64,000 bases of DNA from Marinospirillum minutulum DSM 6287 (GTDB lineage: Bacteria; Pseudomonadota; Gammaproteobacteria; Pseudomonadales; Halomonadaceae): positions 47,029 to 111,028 of the forward strand of contig NZ_AULO01000014.1 in the NCBI RefSeq assembly GCF_000422325.1, in the 5' to 3' direction. The notes below the pieces were generated by a model. The model ran no database searches. It saw nothing but the letters and a program-made list of their open reading frames with translations, and was not told the DNA's origin. Every line of letters begins with the position of its first letter. The stretch's first letter is position 1. The position numbers and the translations under genes are program-made. Positions 53,610-63,799 of this stretch are shown piece by piece.

Positions 53610-53685
53610 GACGGGCGACAGGCCCGTCATGCAATCTTTTCAATCCAGCAAAGGCTGGAAAGTTGCCGAGTAGGTAGCTACTCGG
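53610..53685 (-). promoter_or_regulatory. Three tandem hairpins in the rpoB-rpoC gap
   Basis: Stems at 53666-53685 (CCGAGTA/TACTCGG), 53645-53658 (CCAGC/GCTGG) and 53610-53628 (GACGGGC/GCCCGTC) lie between the two genes. None is followed by a T run, so processing or mRNA stability is more likely than termination. Confidence 0.6.
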
Positions 53686-53693
53686 CTGTACTC

Positions 53694-56600
53694 TTAATAT
53701 TCCAGATCGATATCTATCGCTAAGGAACGTATTTCTTTAATCAGGACGTTGAAGGACTCAGGCATTCCTGGTTCCATCTTATGGTTACCGTCCACTATGT
53801 TTTTATACATTTTGGTACGACCATTAACGTCATCTGATTTAACAGTGAGCATTTCTTGTAGGGTGTAAGCGGCACCATAAGCTTCTAGTGCCCAAACTTC
53901 CATCTCACCAAAGCGCTGACCACCGAACTGCGCTTTACCACCTAAAGGCTGCTGCGTTACTAGGCTATAAGAGCCGGTAGAACGCGCGTGCATCTTGTCA
54001 TCAACTAAGTGGTTAAGCTTAAGCATGTACATATAGCCAACAGTTACAGGTCGATCAAACTTCTCGCCTGTACGACCATCGTAAAGGTCCATCTGACCGC
54101 TACGAGGTAACCCTGCCAGCTCAAGCATGGCTTTAATTTCATGCTCTTTAGCACCATCGAATACCGGTGTAGCCATAGGCACACCTTTCTTCAAGTTATG
54201 TGCCAGTTCAATAACTTCTTCATCTGTTAGGCTAGCTAGATCTTCTAAACGCAAACCATCAGATAGGTTATAAACTTTTTCTAAGAAACTGCGGATTTCT
54301 TTAATCTGTTCGCTACGTTCGTTTTCTAATAGCTCAGTTATCCGCTCACCTAAACCTTTGGCTGCAAGACCTAGGTGGGTTTCTAAGATTTGCCCTACGT
54401 TCATACGTGAAGGAACACCTAGCGGGTTTAAAACGATATCAACCGGTGTGCCTTGTTCGTTATAAGGCATGTCTTCAACCGGCATAATGGCAGAAACAAC
54501 ACCCTTGTTACCGTGACGACCAGCCATCTTATCACCCGGCTGAATGCGGCGTTTAACAGCAACGTAAACCTTAACAATTTTCTGTACACCTGGTGCTAAA
54601 TCATCACCTTGTTGCAGTTTACGTTTTTTGTCTTCGAACTTTTCTTCCATGATTTTCTTGCGTTCATCAAGCTGAACCTGTGCTTGGGCAAGGAGTTCGT
54701 TGAGGGCTTCATCCTGCATACGTAACTTAAACCAATCAGCATTTGCTAAATCATCTAAGTAGTCATCAGTAATTTTAGCGCCTTTAGACAACTGAGGGCC
54801 GCCGTTCACGCCTTGTCCTAGTAGAGCGTTACGTAAACGTGCGAAGGTTGCTTCTTCAGCTATACGGTATTCTTCTTTTAAATCTTTACGTACTTCGTTT
54901 AATTGCGTCTCTTCAATGGATAAAGCACGTTTATCTTTATCTACACCATCACGTGTAAAGACTTGCACATCAATCACTGTGCCTTTCATGCCTGTTGCAA
55001 CACGCAAAGAAGTGTCTTTTACATCTGAGGCTTTCTCACCAAAGATGGCACGCAGTAATTTTTCTTCAGGCGTTAGCTGTGTTTCACCTTTAGGTGTCAC
55101 TTTACCAACCAGAATATCACCCGCACCAACTTCAGCGCCTATGTAGACAACACCCGATTCATCTAGCTTAGAAAGTGCAGACTCACCTACGTTAGGAATA
55201 TCCGCAGTTATCTCTTCTGAACCCAGCTTAGTATCACGAGATACGCAGGTTAGTTCTTGAATATGAATGGTAGTAAAGCGTTCTTCTTCTACCACCCGCT
55301 CAGAGACTAGGATGGAGTCTTCAAAGTTGAAACCATTCCAAGGCATAAATGCAATACGCATATTTTGCCCTAGTGCTAGCTCACCCATATCTACGGATGG
55401 GCCATCAGCTAAAATATCACCTTGGGTGATTTTATCGCCAGGCTTAACAATAGGACGCTGGTTAATACAAGTGTTTTGGTTAGAGCGGGTGTATTTGGTT
55501 AGGTTATAAATATCGACCCCAGCTTCACCACCGATTAGTTCGTCTTCGTTGATACGAACAACAATACGAGAAGCGTCAACCGAGTCAACCACACCACCAC
55601 GAAGTGCAACTGCACAAACACCCGAGTCACGTGCAACTGAACGCTCCATACCTGTACCTACTAAAGGCTTATCAGCTTTTAGCGTAGGTACAGCTTGACG
55701 CTGCATGTTCGAACCCATCAAGGCACGGTTAGCATCATCATGCTCTAGGAAAGGAATCAAGGAAGCTGCAACGGATACAACCTGCCTTGGTGAAACATCC
55801 ATCAAGGTTACCTGATCAGGCGTAACAAAGGTGGTATCACCGTTATGACGAACCTGAACTAGGTCATCAATCAGCTCGCCCTCTTCATTTAAGGTAGCCG
55901 ATGCCTGAGCAATAACAAACTGACCCTCTTCAATTGCCGAGTAGTAAGCAATATCATCAGTCACCTTGCCGTCAACAACTTTACGGTAAGGCGTTTCAAG
56001 GAAACCGTAAGAGTTGGTACGTGCATAGGTAGCCAAAGAGTTAATCAGACCAATGTTTGGACCTTCAGGTGTTTCGATAGGACAAACACGACCGTAGTGA
56101 GTCGGGTGTACGTCACGCACTTCAAAACCTGCACGCTCACGGGTTAAGCCGCCTGGGCCTAAAGCAGAAACACGACGCTTATGGGTTACTTCTGAAAGCG
56201 GGTTATTCTGGTCCATAAACTGAGAAAGCTGGCTTGAACCAAAGAACTCTTTAACTGCTGCCGCAACGGGCTTGGCGTTGATTAAGTCTTGCGGCATTAG
56301 GCCTTCACTTTCAGCTAAAGATAAACGCTCTTTAACCGCACGCTCAACACGCACTAAACCAACACGGAACTGGTTTTCAGCCATTTCACCAACTGAACGT
56401 ATACGACGGTTACCTAGGTGATCTATATCGTCTACTTCACCCTTTCCGTTACGAATGTTCAGTAATTCACGCAGCACATCAACAATGTCTTCGTGTGAAA
56501 GTACAGGTTCACCTGTATCAATATCACGGTGCAAACGACGGTTAAACTTCATACGACCAACGCTTGAAAGATCATAGCGCTCGGGTGAGAAGAATAAATT

Positions 56601-57773
56601 GTTGAACAAGCCTTCTGCTGAGTCTTTAGTTGGTGGCTCACCAGGACGCATCATGCGATAAATTTCAACTAAGGCTTCTAGTTGAGTGCGAGTAGGATCT
56701 ACACGCAGGGTATCGGACATGAAAGGACCACAGTCCAAATCGTTGGTGTACAGTGTTTCGAAGCTTTTGATTTTAGCTTCTGCAAGCTGGGTTAAAACTT
56801 CTTCTGTTATTTCTGTATTACACTCAACTAACAACTCACCACTTGATGGATCAATAATATCTTTGGCAAGCACTTTGCCGTGGAGGTATTCAAGGGGTAC
56901 AGCTAGTTGCTTAATGCCTGCTTTTTCAAGCAAACGAATGTGTCGCTGAGTAATGCGACGGTCTTGTTCTACTAAAACCTTACCATCCGTATCTTTAATT
57001 TCAAAAGATGAGGTTTCGCCACGCAAACGTGAGGGAACAAGATCAACATAGATACCATCTTTTTTGAAATGGTAGCTACTGGTATCAAAGAACATTTCTA
57101 GAATTTGTTCAGAACTAAAGTTGAGTGCACGCAGTAGAATACTTGCCGGCAATTTACGACGACGGTCGATACGTACATAAACTAAATCTTTAGGATCAAA
57201 TTCGAAGTCTAACCAAGAACCACGGTAAGGAATAACGCGAGCAGAATAAAGTAGTTTTCCTGAGGAGTGGGTTTTACCACGGTCATGGTCAAAAAACACA
57301 CCAGGAGAGCGGTGTAACTGAGAAACAATAACGCGCTCAGTACCATTAATAACAAAGGTACCATTCTTGGTCATGAGTGGCATTTCACCCATGTATACTT
57401 CTTGTTCTTTAATGTCTTTAATTGCTTTGTTTGGCGAGTCTTTGTCATAAATAACAAGACGCACCTTTACGCGCAAGGGTGCAGCGAAGGTAATGCCTCG
57501 CAGAACACACTCTTTAACATCAAATACTGGGGTTCCAAGACGATAGCTTACATATTCGAGTGCAGCATTGCCTGAATAACTTTCGATTGGAAATACGGAT
57601 TGAAAAGCCGCATGTAAACCAGTTTCGGTGCGCGCATCACCGGCAAGATCCTCTTGGAGGAATTGGCGATAGGAGTCGAGCTGTATTGCTAGTAGGTAGG
57701 GTACGTCCATTACCGTTGGCAATTTGCTGAAATCCTTACGGATACGTTTCTTCTCAGTGTACGAGTAAGCCAT
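53694..57773 (-). CDS. rpoB: RNA polymerase beta subunit
   Basis: 1359 aa from the ATG at 57773 ([15 protein letters not shown]), with GGGG upstream; the codon before it is TTG. The rifampicin region ([20 protein letters not shown], then [10 protein letters not shown]) looks wild type. Further conserved blocks include [13 protein letters not shown] and the C-terminal [15 protein letters not shown]. Confidence 0.98.
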   Translation of the reverse strand: MAYSYTEKKRIRKDFSKLPTVMDVPYLLAIQLDSYRQFLQEDLAGDARTETGLHAAFQSVFPIESYSGNAALEYVSYRLGTPVFDVKECVLRGITFAAPLRVKVRLVIYDKDSPNKAIKDIKEQEVYMGEMPLMTKNGTFVINGTERVIVSQLHRSPGVFFDHDRGKTHSSGKLLYSARVIPYRGSWLDFEFDPKDLVYVRIDRRRKLPASILLRALNFSSEQILEMFFDTSSYHFKKDGIYVDLVPSRLRGETSSFEIKDTDGKVLVEQDRRITQRHIRLLEKAGIKQLAVPLEYLHGKVLAKDIIDPSSGELLVECNTEITEEVLTQLAEAKIKSFETLYTNDLDCGPFMSDTLRVDPTRTQLEALVEIYRMMRPGEPPTKDSAEGLFNNLFFSPERYDLSSVGRMKFNRRLHRDIDTGEPVLSHEDIVDVLRELLNIRNGKGEVDDIDHLGNRRIRSVGEMAENQFRVGLVRVERAVKERLSLAESEGLMPQDLINAKPVAAAVKEFFGSSQLSQFMDQNNPLSEVTHKRRVSALGPGGLTRERAGFEVRDVHPTHYGRVCPIETPEGPNIGLINSLATYARTNSYGFLETPYRKVVDGKVTDDIAYYSAIEEGQFVIAQASATLNEEGELIDDLVQVRHNGDTTFVTPDQVTLMDVSPRQVVSVAASLIPFLEHDDANRALMGSNMQRQAVPTLKADKPLVGTGMERSVARDSGVCAVALRGGVVDSVDASRIVVRINEDELIGGEAGVDIYNLTKYTRSNQNTCINQRPIVKPGDKITQGDILADGPSVDMGELALGQNMRIAFMPWNGFNFEDSILVSERVVEEERFTTIHIQELTCVSRDTKLGSEEITADIPNVGESALSKLDESGVVYIGAEVGAGDILVGKVTPKGETQLTPEEKLLRAIFGEKASDVKDTSLRVATGMKGTVIDVQVFTRDGVDKDKRALSIEETQLNEVRKDLKEEYRIAEEATFARLRNALLGQGVNGGPQLSKGAKITDDYLDDLANADWFKLRMQDEALNELLAQAQVQLDERKKIMEEKFEDKKRKLQQGDDLAPGVQKIVKVYVAVKRRIQPGDKMAGRHGNKGVVSAIMPVEDMPYNEQGTPVDIVLNPLGVPSRMNVGQILETHLGLAAKGLGERITELLENERSEQIKEIRSFLEKVYNLSDGLRLEDLASLTDEEVIELAHNLKKGVPMATPVFDGAKEHEIKAMLELAGLPRSGQMDLYDGRTGEKFDRPVTVGYMYMLKLNHLVDDKMHARSTGSYSLVTQQPLGGKAQFGGQRFGEMEVWALEAYGAAYTLQEMLTVKSDDVNGRTKMYKNIVDGNHKMEPGMPESFNVLIKEIRSLAIDIDLEY

Positions 57774-57906
57774 CAATTTTCCCCAGCTTGTTCACCAAAA
57801 ACCAGACCGCAGTGGTCACTACACCTTCAAGGGGAGGTGCGCCCCGCTGCTATCGACCCGGTGTTATGGTGATATGCAGTTAACTCAATTAAGCTGCTTT
57901 TAACAG

Positions 57907-57939
57907 AAAAAGGCCGGCAGTGCATTTGCACCACCAGCC
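57907..57939 (-). terminator. rplL-rpoB attenuator hairpin
   Basis: A 13-bp stem with three G-U pairs (GGCTGGTGGTGCA / TGCACTGCCGGCC) is followed by TTTTT on the minus strand. A partial terminator at this point is known in E. coli and sets the ratio of L7/L12 to RNA polymerase. Confidence 0.75.
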
Positions 57940-57970
57940 ATTCTGCTGCAGCCTTAAGCTGCTATGCAAA

Positions 57971-58339
57971 TTACTTAAGTTCCACCGATGCACCGGCTTC
58001 TTCAAGTTTTGCTTTTGCTGCTTCAGCATCGTCTTTAGACATGCCTTCTTTAACAGTTGCAGGCGCACCATCAACCATTGCTTTAGCTTCTTTTAAGCCA
58101 AGACCAGTGATTTCACGTACTGCTTTGATAGCACCAACTTTCTTCTCGCCAGCACTGGTTAGTACTAGATCGAATTCAGTTTGTTCAGCAGCAGCTTCAC
58201 CGCCGCCAGCAGGTCCTGCTACTACAGCTGCAGCTGCAGAAACACCAAATTTTTCTTCCATTGCAGTAACTAGCTCTGCAACTTGCATTACAGACATGTC
58301 CGCAATTGCGTTCAGGATATCTTCTTGAGTAAGTGCCAT
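57971..58339 (-). CDS. rplL: 50S ribosomal protein L7/L12
   Basis: 122-aa stalk protein that recruits translation GTPases. N-terminal dimerisation part, Ala/Gly-rich hinge ([19 protein letters not shown]) and C-terminal factor-binding domain ([19 protein letters not shown]) are clear. Confidence 0.98.
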   Translation of the reverse strand: MALTQEDILNAIADMSVMQVAELVTAMEEKFGVSAAAAVVAGPAGGGEAAAEQTEFDLVLTSAGEKKVGAIKAVREITGLGLKEAKAMVDGAPATVKEGMSKDDAEAAKAKLEEAGASVELK

Positions 58340-58396
58340 GTTATATCTACCTAGATAATAATGTTTATTTAAGATTCAGAAAATGCAGCGTTTAGC

Positions 58397-58900
58397 TTAA
58401 GCAGCTTCTGATTCTTTCTGGTCACGTAAAGCTGCAAGAGTGCGTACTAGCTTGCCACCCGCTGCTTCTTTCATAGTTGCCATAAGTTTTGCTATCGCTT
58501 CGTCATAAGTTGGCAAGGTTGCCAGACGGTCGATATCTGTAGCAGAGATAAACTCACCTTCGTAAGCCATCGCTTTAACTTCAAAAGCTTTTTCACTCTT
58601 AGCAAACTCTTTAAACAAACGGGCAGCTGCGCCAGGATGTTCCATAGAGAAAGCAATAAGAGTAGGACCAGTAAATTCTTCGGTTAAGCATTCAAAGCTA
58701 GTTTCTGCAAAAGCGCGACGTGCTAGCGTATTACGTACAACGCGCATATCTACGCCTGCTTCACGAGCCTGTTTACGCAAAGCACTCATTGCGCCAACAG
58801 TTACACCACGTGAATCAGCAAGAACTACAGATTGAGCAGCTTTGGCAGCATCGTTGACCTGGCCAACTATGGCCTGTTTGTCTTTTAGATTAAGTGCCAC
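58397..58900 (-). CDS. rplJ: 50S ribosomal protein L10
   Basis: 167-aa base of the L7/L12 stalk ([20 protein letters not shown]). Begins after a 212-bp leader, the usual place for L10 autoregulation. Confidence 0.98.
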   Translation of the reverse strand: MALNLKDKQAIVGQVNDAAKAAQSVVLADSRGVTVGAMSALRKQAREAGVDMRVVRNTLARRAFAETSFECLTEEFTGPTLIAFSMEHPGAAARLFKEFAKSEKAFEVKAMAYEGEFISATDIDRLATLPTYDEAIAKLMATMKEAAGGKLVRTLAALRDQKESEAA

Positions 58901-58914
58901 TTTATCTTGCTCCT

Positions 58915-59060
58915 AATATAGAGATACGAGTTTTCGTTCTCCACGGTTTCCAACCCTTCGGGGATCCGAAGTCGGTATGATGGTTGGACCTACAAAGTAG
59001 GCGGTCATCCATCTGCGTAGGAAATTAAGCTATTAATTTATAGCACCTACGGTCTTTGAA
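58915..59060 (-). promoter_or_regulatory. L10 leader of rplJL
   Basis: The gap upstream of rplJ contains blocks typical of the L10 leader, including CCGTAGGTG and TTTCCTACGCAGATGG, and an inverted pair around CCTACG/CGTAGG. In E. coli the L10-L12 complex binds such a leader to repress translation. Boundaries are approximate. Confidence 0.65.
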
Positions 59061-59112
59061 GGTTACTGCCAGTACAAAAACACTAGCAGCATCCGCAAAG
59101 TTAGTTATGCAA

Positions 59113-59811
59113 CTACTTTAAATCTAAGGTAGCTACATCAATTGTTAAACCAGGACCCATAGTGCTAGAAAGTGTAACTTTTTTAACATATACACCTTTA
59201 GCAGAGGCTGGCTTAAGCTTTTTAAGATCTGAAATTAGCGCATCAATATTGCCACGAATTGCATCGGCAGAAAAATCAATCTTGCCAACGCCAGCGTGAA
59301 TAATACCGTTTTTGTCTGTACGGAAACGCACCTGACCAGCTTTTGCATTTTTAACAGCAGTCGCAACATCAGGAGTAACAGTACCAACTTTTGGGTTAGG
59401 CATTAGACCACGTGGACCTAGAATTTGACCTAGCATACCAACAACACGCATAGCGTCTGGTGCAGCAATAACCACATCAAAATTTAGCTCACCTGCTTTT
59501 ACTTGTTCAGCCAAGTCATCCATACCCACCAAATCAGCACCTGCTTCTTTAGCAGCATCGGCAGCAGCACCTTGTGCAAACACAGCTACACGAACGCTAT
59601 TACCAGTACCATTTGGCAGTACTGTAGCACCACGCACAACCTGGTCAGATTTACGTGGATCCACACCTAGATTAACTGCTAATTCAATTGTTTCTTTAAA
59701 CTTAACAGCAGGCAAACCAGCTAACAAAGTTACAGCTTCTTCAACACTGTAGCTTTTTAATGGATCTACTTTTTCTGCAATTGTTTTTTGACGCTTAGTT
59801 AACTTGGCCAT
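59113..59811 (-). CDS. rplA: 50S ribosomal protein L1
   Basis: 232-aa stalk protein involved in E-site tRNA release ([36 protein letters not shown]). It is directly abutted by rplK, with no spacer. Confidence 0.98.
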   Translation of the reverse strand: MAKLTKRQKTIAEKVDPLKSYSVEEAVTLLAGLPAVKFKETIELAVNLGVDPRKSDQVVRGATVLPNGTGNSVRVAVFAQGAAADAAKEAGADLVGMDDLAEQVKAGELNFDVVIAAPDAMRVVGMLGQILGPRGLMPNPKVGTVTPDVATAVKNAKAGQVRFRTDKNGIIHAGVGKIDFSADAIRGNIDALISDLKKLKPASAKGVYVKKVTLSSTMGPGLTIDVATLDLK

Positions 59812-60243
59812 TTACACGCCCTCCACGTCAATACCCATGCTGCGTGCACTGCCAGCAATGGTTCTAACTGCAGCGTCTAAATCTGCAGCAGTTAAGTCAG
59901 GTTCTTTGGTTTTAGCAATTTCTTCTAGTTGTTCACGAGAAATCTTACCAACCTTGTTTTTATTAGGTTCTGCAGAAGCTTTCTGCAAGCCTAAAGTTTT
60001 CTTTAATAAAACAGCAGCGGGCGGTGTTTTAGTAATAAAAGTAAAGCTACGGTCGCTGTATACAGTAATTACAACCGGCGTAGGCAAACCAGGCTCAATA
60101 TCCTGAGTTGCTGCGTTAAATGCTTTACAGAATTCCATGATGTTCACACCATGCTGACCCAATGCAGGACCAACAGGTGGACTTGGATTTGCTTTACCAG
60201 CTGCAACTTGCAGCTTAATGTACGACTGTACTTTTTTAGCCAT
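59812..60243 (-). CDS. rplK: 50S ribosomal protein L11
   Basis: 143-aa protein of the GTPase centre, needed for RelA activation in E. coli ([20 protein letters not shown]). ATG preceded by GGAG 6 bp upstream. Confidence 0.98.
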   Translation of the reverse strand: MAKKVQSYIKLQVAAGKANPSPPVGPALGQHGVNIMEFCKAFNAATQDIEPGLPTPVVITVYSDRSFTFITKTPPAAVLLKKTLGLQKASAEPNKNKVGKISREQLEEIAKTKEPDLTAADLDAAVRTIAGSARSMGIDVEGV

Positions 60244-60255
60244 GATTACTCCAAT

Positions 60256-60279
60256 GGGTATAGCGCCTTACGGCTTCCC
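60256..60279 (-). promoter_or_regulatory. Possible L1-binding operator ahead of rplK
   Basis: The leader contains GGGAAGCC...GGCGCTATACCC, a GGG/CCC-closed hairpin just before the rplK ribosome-binding site, where L1 represses the rplKA mRNA in E. coli. The match is by position and outline only. Confidence 0.4.
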
Positions 60280-60321
60280 GTTTTAACAAACTGCTATTAT
60301 GCAGCCATTGATTATCAAGTA

Positions 60322-60855
60322 TTACTCTTTCTCTACTTGACCAAATTCTAATTCAACCGGTGTTGGACGACCAAAAATGCTTACAGAAACTTGCAAGCGA
60401 CTTTTCTCGTAATTTACTTCTTCAACTGTACCGCTGAAATCTGCGAAAGGACCATCTAGCACCCTAACCATTTCACCAGGCTGGAACATGGTACGCGGTC
60501 TTGGCTTGTCACTTCCGTCTTGTACTCGTTGTAAGATAGAGTCAGCTTCGCGCGATGTGATAGGTGCTGGCTTTTCAGCTGTACCACCAATAAAGCCAAG
60601 CACTTTAGGTGTTTCTTTTACTAGGTGCCAGCTATCATCGTTCATTTCCATCTCGACTAACACATAGCCTGGATAAAATTTACGTTCGCTTTTGCGCTTC
60701 TTACCGTCGCGCATCTCAACTACTTCTTCAGTAGGAACAAGTATTTGACCAAAAAAATCTTCCATCTTATTGATGGCAATACGCTCCAGCAGTGAGCGCA
60801 TAACTTGCTTCTCAAAACCGGAGTAGGCGTGTACAACATACCAGCGCATGGACAT
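60322..60855 (-). CDS. nusG: Transcription termination/antitermination factor NusG
   Basis: 177-aa elongation factor linking RNA polymerase to Rho or S10. The NGN domain ([16 protein letters not shown]) and C-terminal KOW domain ([19 protein letters not shown]) are clear. Lies 9 bp after secE. Confidence 0.98.
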   Translation of the reverse strand: MSMRWYVVHAYSGFEKQVMRSLLERIAINKMEDFFGQILVPTEEVVEMRDGKKRKSERKFYPGYVLVEMEMNDDSWHLVKETPKVLGFIGGTAEKPAPITSREADSILQRVQDGSDKPRPRTMFQPGEMVRVLDGPFADFSGTVEEVNYEKSRLQVSVSIFGRPTPVELEFGQVEKE

Positions 60856-60864
60856 TTTCTACCC

Positions 60865-61233
60865 CTAATAAATCAGACTTTTGATGACCCAACTTAAAAG
60901 TGAGTCAACAAGCCATAGCAAAAATGCTACCAGCGTTACGGCTGCTAGAACTATAAGTGTAGTTTGCGTTGTTTCTGGGCGAGTCGGCCAAACAACCTTG
61001 CGAATTTCTGTTCTAGCCTCACGCGCAAGATTAGCTAACTGCTTACCCTTAGAGGTACGCATAAAAACGAAACCCGCAAAACCACAAAGCACAACAACGC
61101 CGATCACCCTGTATAACATAGGTGCATCAGCGTAATACATATTACCTGCTATAGCTAAAGCCAATAACAGAAGGACTGCAAACCACTTAAGAGCATCCAG
61201 ACTGGCTGGCTGAGCTTCGGCTTTTGCTTTCAT
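60865..61233 (-). CDS. secE: Protein translocase subunit SecE
   Basis: 122-aa inner-membrane clamp of SecY, with three predicted helices (about 15-32, 38-58, 88-115), the long gammaproteobacterial form. The conserved amphipathic segment EARTEIRKVVWPTRPET precedes the last helix. Confidence 0.97.
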   Translation of the reverse strand: MKAKAEAQPASLDALKWFAVLLLLALAIAGNMYYADAPMLYRVIGVVVLCGFAGFVFMRTSKGKQLANLAREARTEIRKVVWPTRPETTQTTLIVLAAVTLVAFLLWLVDSLLSWVIKSLIY

Positions 61234-61298
61234 TAGAGAAGGTAACTCCTTGCATCAGCTCGTTTGGGAAAAAGATAAATTACCAATCTGGGGATGAT

Positions 61299-61374
61299 TG
61301 GCAGGCCAGGAGGGAATCGAACCCCCAACCTACGGTTTTGGAGACCGTCGCTCTGCCAATTGAGCTACTGGCCT
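61299..61374 (-). tRNA. tRNA-Trp (CCA)
   Basis: Cloverleaf with acceptor AGGCCAG/CTGGCCT, anticodon loop CTCCAAA (anticodon CCA at 61339-61341) and TPsiC loop GTTCGATTC. The 3' CCA is encoded. It lies 65 bp upstream of secE. Confidence 0.95.
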
Positions 61375-61419
61375 GTATCTGGCATTTAGAGCTAAAGCTC
61401 TACTCCATAGATTACTCTA

Positions 61420-61494
<75 letters not shown>

Positions 61495-61501
61495 CTTTTC
61501 T

Positions 61502-61576
61502 TGGAGCGGGCAGCGGGAATCGAACCCGCCTCTTCAGCTTGGAAGGCTGAGGTAATAGCCACTATACCATGCCCGC
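61502..61576 (-). tRNA. tRNA-Gly (TCC)
   Basis: Acceptor GCGGGCA/TGCCCGC, anticodon loop CTTCCAA with anticodon TCC, encoded CCA. Confidence 0.95.
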
Positions 61577-61587
61577 AGCCTATAGAA

Positions 61588-61673
<86 letters not shown>

Positions 61674-61686
61674 AACTAGGCGACAA

Positions 61687-61714
61687 ATTATAGACTAGTT
61701 ATCACCGTTGTCAA
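61687..61714 (-). promoter_or_regulatory. Promoter of the tRNA-secE-nusG transcript
   Basis: Minus strand: perfect -35 TTGACA (61709-61714), 16-bp spacer, perfect -10 TATAAT (61687-61692). The following TTGTCGCC is a GC-containing discriminator, typical of stringently controlled stable-RNA promoters. The start point would be about 8 bp before tRNA-Tyr. Confidence 0.88.
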
Positions 61715-61750
61715 ACATTATTTATATCTCTCTCGACAACGGCGGCAACT

Positions 61751-62572
61751 TTAACAGCTCCCTACAAGATCAGCAAGCCCTATTTCATTTTTATTTATAG
61801 GCTTACCAGAAAGATTACCAAGTTTTTCTGCATCTGTTACAGGAAACATTAATTCCAAACCTGCATAAACCATATCTGGCCAACAAAAACTTTCAAACTC
61901 TAGCCCGCCAGCAACTAACTGTGCATCACCACCGGTTAGAATTATGGGGAGTTGTAGTTTAGATATATTGAATGCTTGCTTGTAAGCTAGGGTAATATGC
62001 CCCAAGGCTGAAAGGTAAATACCATGACTAACCGCTTCTTGTGTTGATGTACCGAAGTTCATTAAACCTTTATGGCTATCATCTGGGTCTATAGCTACAT
62101 TTTTTGTACCTAACTTAAGGCTTTCTTTCATTAGCCTAATCCCTGGCGCTATATACCCGCCTAAATGGCCACCATCTGCTTTAACTACGTCTATAGTGAT
62201 AGCACTCCCACAATCAACTACAAAACAGGCACCAAAACCATGAAAAGCAGCTAGTAAGCCTAACCATCGATCTATACCCAGTTTTTCTGGCTCTTTATAG
62301 GCATTCCTAACGCCAGCAAATTTAATAGTAGACCTAGCAACATGAAGCGGCACACGAAAGCGGCGTGCAATACGTTCAACTTCAGCCAAAACTTCTTTAC
62401 CACCCACGTTAGAAACACGCATAACTTTTATATCGCGAAAATCAGGAATAGATTCAGAGTTTTCCCAGCGATCACGTGTCCAAATAGAACCACGGTCAAT
62501 AATTTCATTACTATTACTATTTTTAAGGCGCCACTTAGTTAGCGTATTACCTATATCTAGGTCTAATATCAT
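61751..62572 (-). CDS. coaX: Type III pantothenate kinase
   Basis: 273-aa ASKHA-fold kinase, first step of coenzyme A synthesis. Phosphate motif DIGNT is at 6-10, and VDCGSAITIDV is the second conserved block, followed by GGYIAPGIRLM. The type III enzyme is not feedback-inhibited by CoA, unlike CoaA. The start overlaps the birA stop by 4 bp. Confidence 0.94.
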   Translation of the reverse strand: MILDLDIGNTLTKWRLKNSNSNEIIDRGSIWTRDRWENSESIPDFRDIKVMRVSNVGGKEVLAEVERIARRFRVPLHVARSTIKFAGVRNAYKEPEKLGIDRWLGLLAAFHGFGACFVVDCGSAITIDVVKADGGHLGGYIAPGIRLMKESLKLGTKNVAIDPDDSHKGLMNFGTSTQEAVSHGIYLSALGHITLAYKQAFNISKLQLPIILTGGDAQLVAGGLEFESFCWPDMVYAGLELMFPVTDAEKLGNLSGKPINKNEIGLADLVGSC

Positions 62573-63540
62573 TTAACTGCCCTCACACTAACTTCACCCG
62601 CATTTATTAAACCTGCACTACCATCACTATAAGTAACTTGCAGTTCACCAATTTCATTAACTCCACCAAGAGTTACCGCTACTGATTCATTGCTTGTGAT
62701 AATGTGGGCATTTTGATTTTTCCAAATATGGGCTTCATTCCACTCATCTTGAAAAGGCTTGAAGCCTGTTATTGGATAATTTGTTACTAGTTCATCTATT
62801 GCTAATGCAATTTCAACTGCTAGAACTGATCTACAAATATTTTCCTTAACGTCATTTAAAAATACGATTGGTTGGTCTAAATTGGGTAGATTCTTAGTGC
62901 GAAAAACATTAATTCCAAGACCAATAATTACATTACATGGACCTGCAAGATCACCCTTTAATTCAATTAAAATACCACCAAGCTTTGCATTGTTTAGATA
63001 TAAGTCATTAGGCCACTTTAATAAAATATCTTTTATACCCTGTTTAGCTAGCACACGTTTAGTTACTACTGCCACAGCTAAACTTAGAGCCTGAAGAACA
63101 TTCGCACCACCCTCAACCTTAAACCCAAACGAAATACTTAAAGAGGATGCATAAGGACTATACCATTCTCTGCCCCGCCGACCTCGGCCTGCTGTTTGCT
63201 TTTCAACCAACACCAACTGTTTATCAAGAAGTTCAGGCTCTTTTGTTATACGTCTTGAAAGCTCAAGATTGGTTGAGTCTAAGCTAGGAAAAAAGCTTAC
63301 GACAAGAGGAGAGTGAGCTTGCTTTAATTTTGTAACTATTAAATCTATGTCCAACAAGCTTAGTGGTTCTGATAGCTTATACCCATCATTTTTTTTGGTA
63401 ATGACGTCAAGACCCAAGCTGGGTAGTTGTTGAACTTGTTTCCATACAGCAGTTCTACTAACCCCTAGCGCATCACCTAGTTGTGTACCTGTCTGAAATT
63501 GGCCATTACTTAGTAATTTAATAAGTGGATATAAGTTCAT
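62569..63540 (-). CDS. birA: Biotin-protein ligase and biotin operon repressor BirA
   Basis: 323-aa bifunctional protein. The N-terminal winged helix (TGTQLGDALGVSRTAVWKQV, residues about 17-36) indicates repressor function. The ligase domain has GRGRRGREW (118-126), the biotinyl-AMP loop, and KWPNDLYL. ATG preceded by AAGGAG. No biotin synthesis gene or operator is in the window. Translationally coupled to coaX. Confidence 0.95.
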   Translation of the reverse strand: MNLYPLIKLLSNGQFQTGTQLGDALGVSRTAVWKQVQQLPSLGLDVITKKNDGYKLSEPLSLLDIDLIVTKLKQAHSPLVVSFFPSLDSTNLELSRRITKEPELLDKQLVLVEKQTAGRGRRGREWYSPYASSLSISFGFKVEGGANVLQALSLAVAVVTKRVLAKQGIKDILLKWPNDLYLNNAKLGGILIELKGDLAGPCNVIIGLGINVFRTKNLPNLDQPIVFLNDVKENICRSVLAVEIALAIDELVTNYPITGFKPFQDEWNEAHIWKNQNAHIITSNESVAVTLGGVNEIGELQVTYSDGSAGLINAGEVSVRAVK

Positions 63541-63640
63541 TAGTTACTCCTTAGTAGCTGACATTTTACCGTCTAGGCCTAAATAAGTAACCTTATTAAC
63601 ACTTAAACACGCTTGAGTAACCAGATAAATTTTTTTCATA

Positions 63641-63673
63641 AAAAAACCCCCAGCCTATTGGCTGAGGGTTTAG
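63641..63673 (-). terminator. rRNA operon terminator
   Basis: AACCCTCAGCC / GGCTGGGGGTT stem with an AATA loop followed by a T run on the minus strand, just after the 5S gene. Confidence 0.9.
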
Positions 63674-63680
63674 TAATAAG

Positions 63681-63799
63681 TGCCTGACGATGACCTACTT
63701 TCACATGGGGAGACCCCACACTATCATCGGCGCTGAGCGGTTTCACTTCTGAGTTCGGCAAGGTATCAGGTGGTTCCCACTTGCTATGGTCGTCAGGCT
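63681..63799 (-). rRNA. rrf: 5S ribosomal RNA
   Basis: About 119 nt. The ends GCCTGACGACC and GGTCATCGTCAGGC pair, and conserved blocks CCGAACTCAGAAGTGAAA and TAGTGTGGGGTCTCCCCATG are present. Exact ends are uncertain by one or two bases. Confidence 0.95.
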
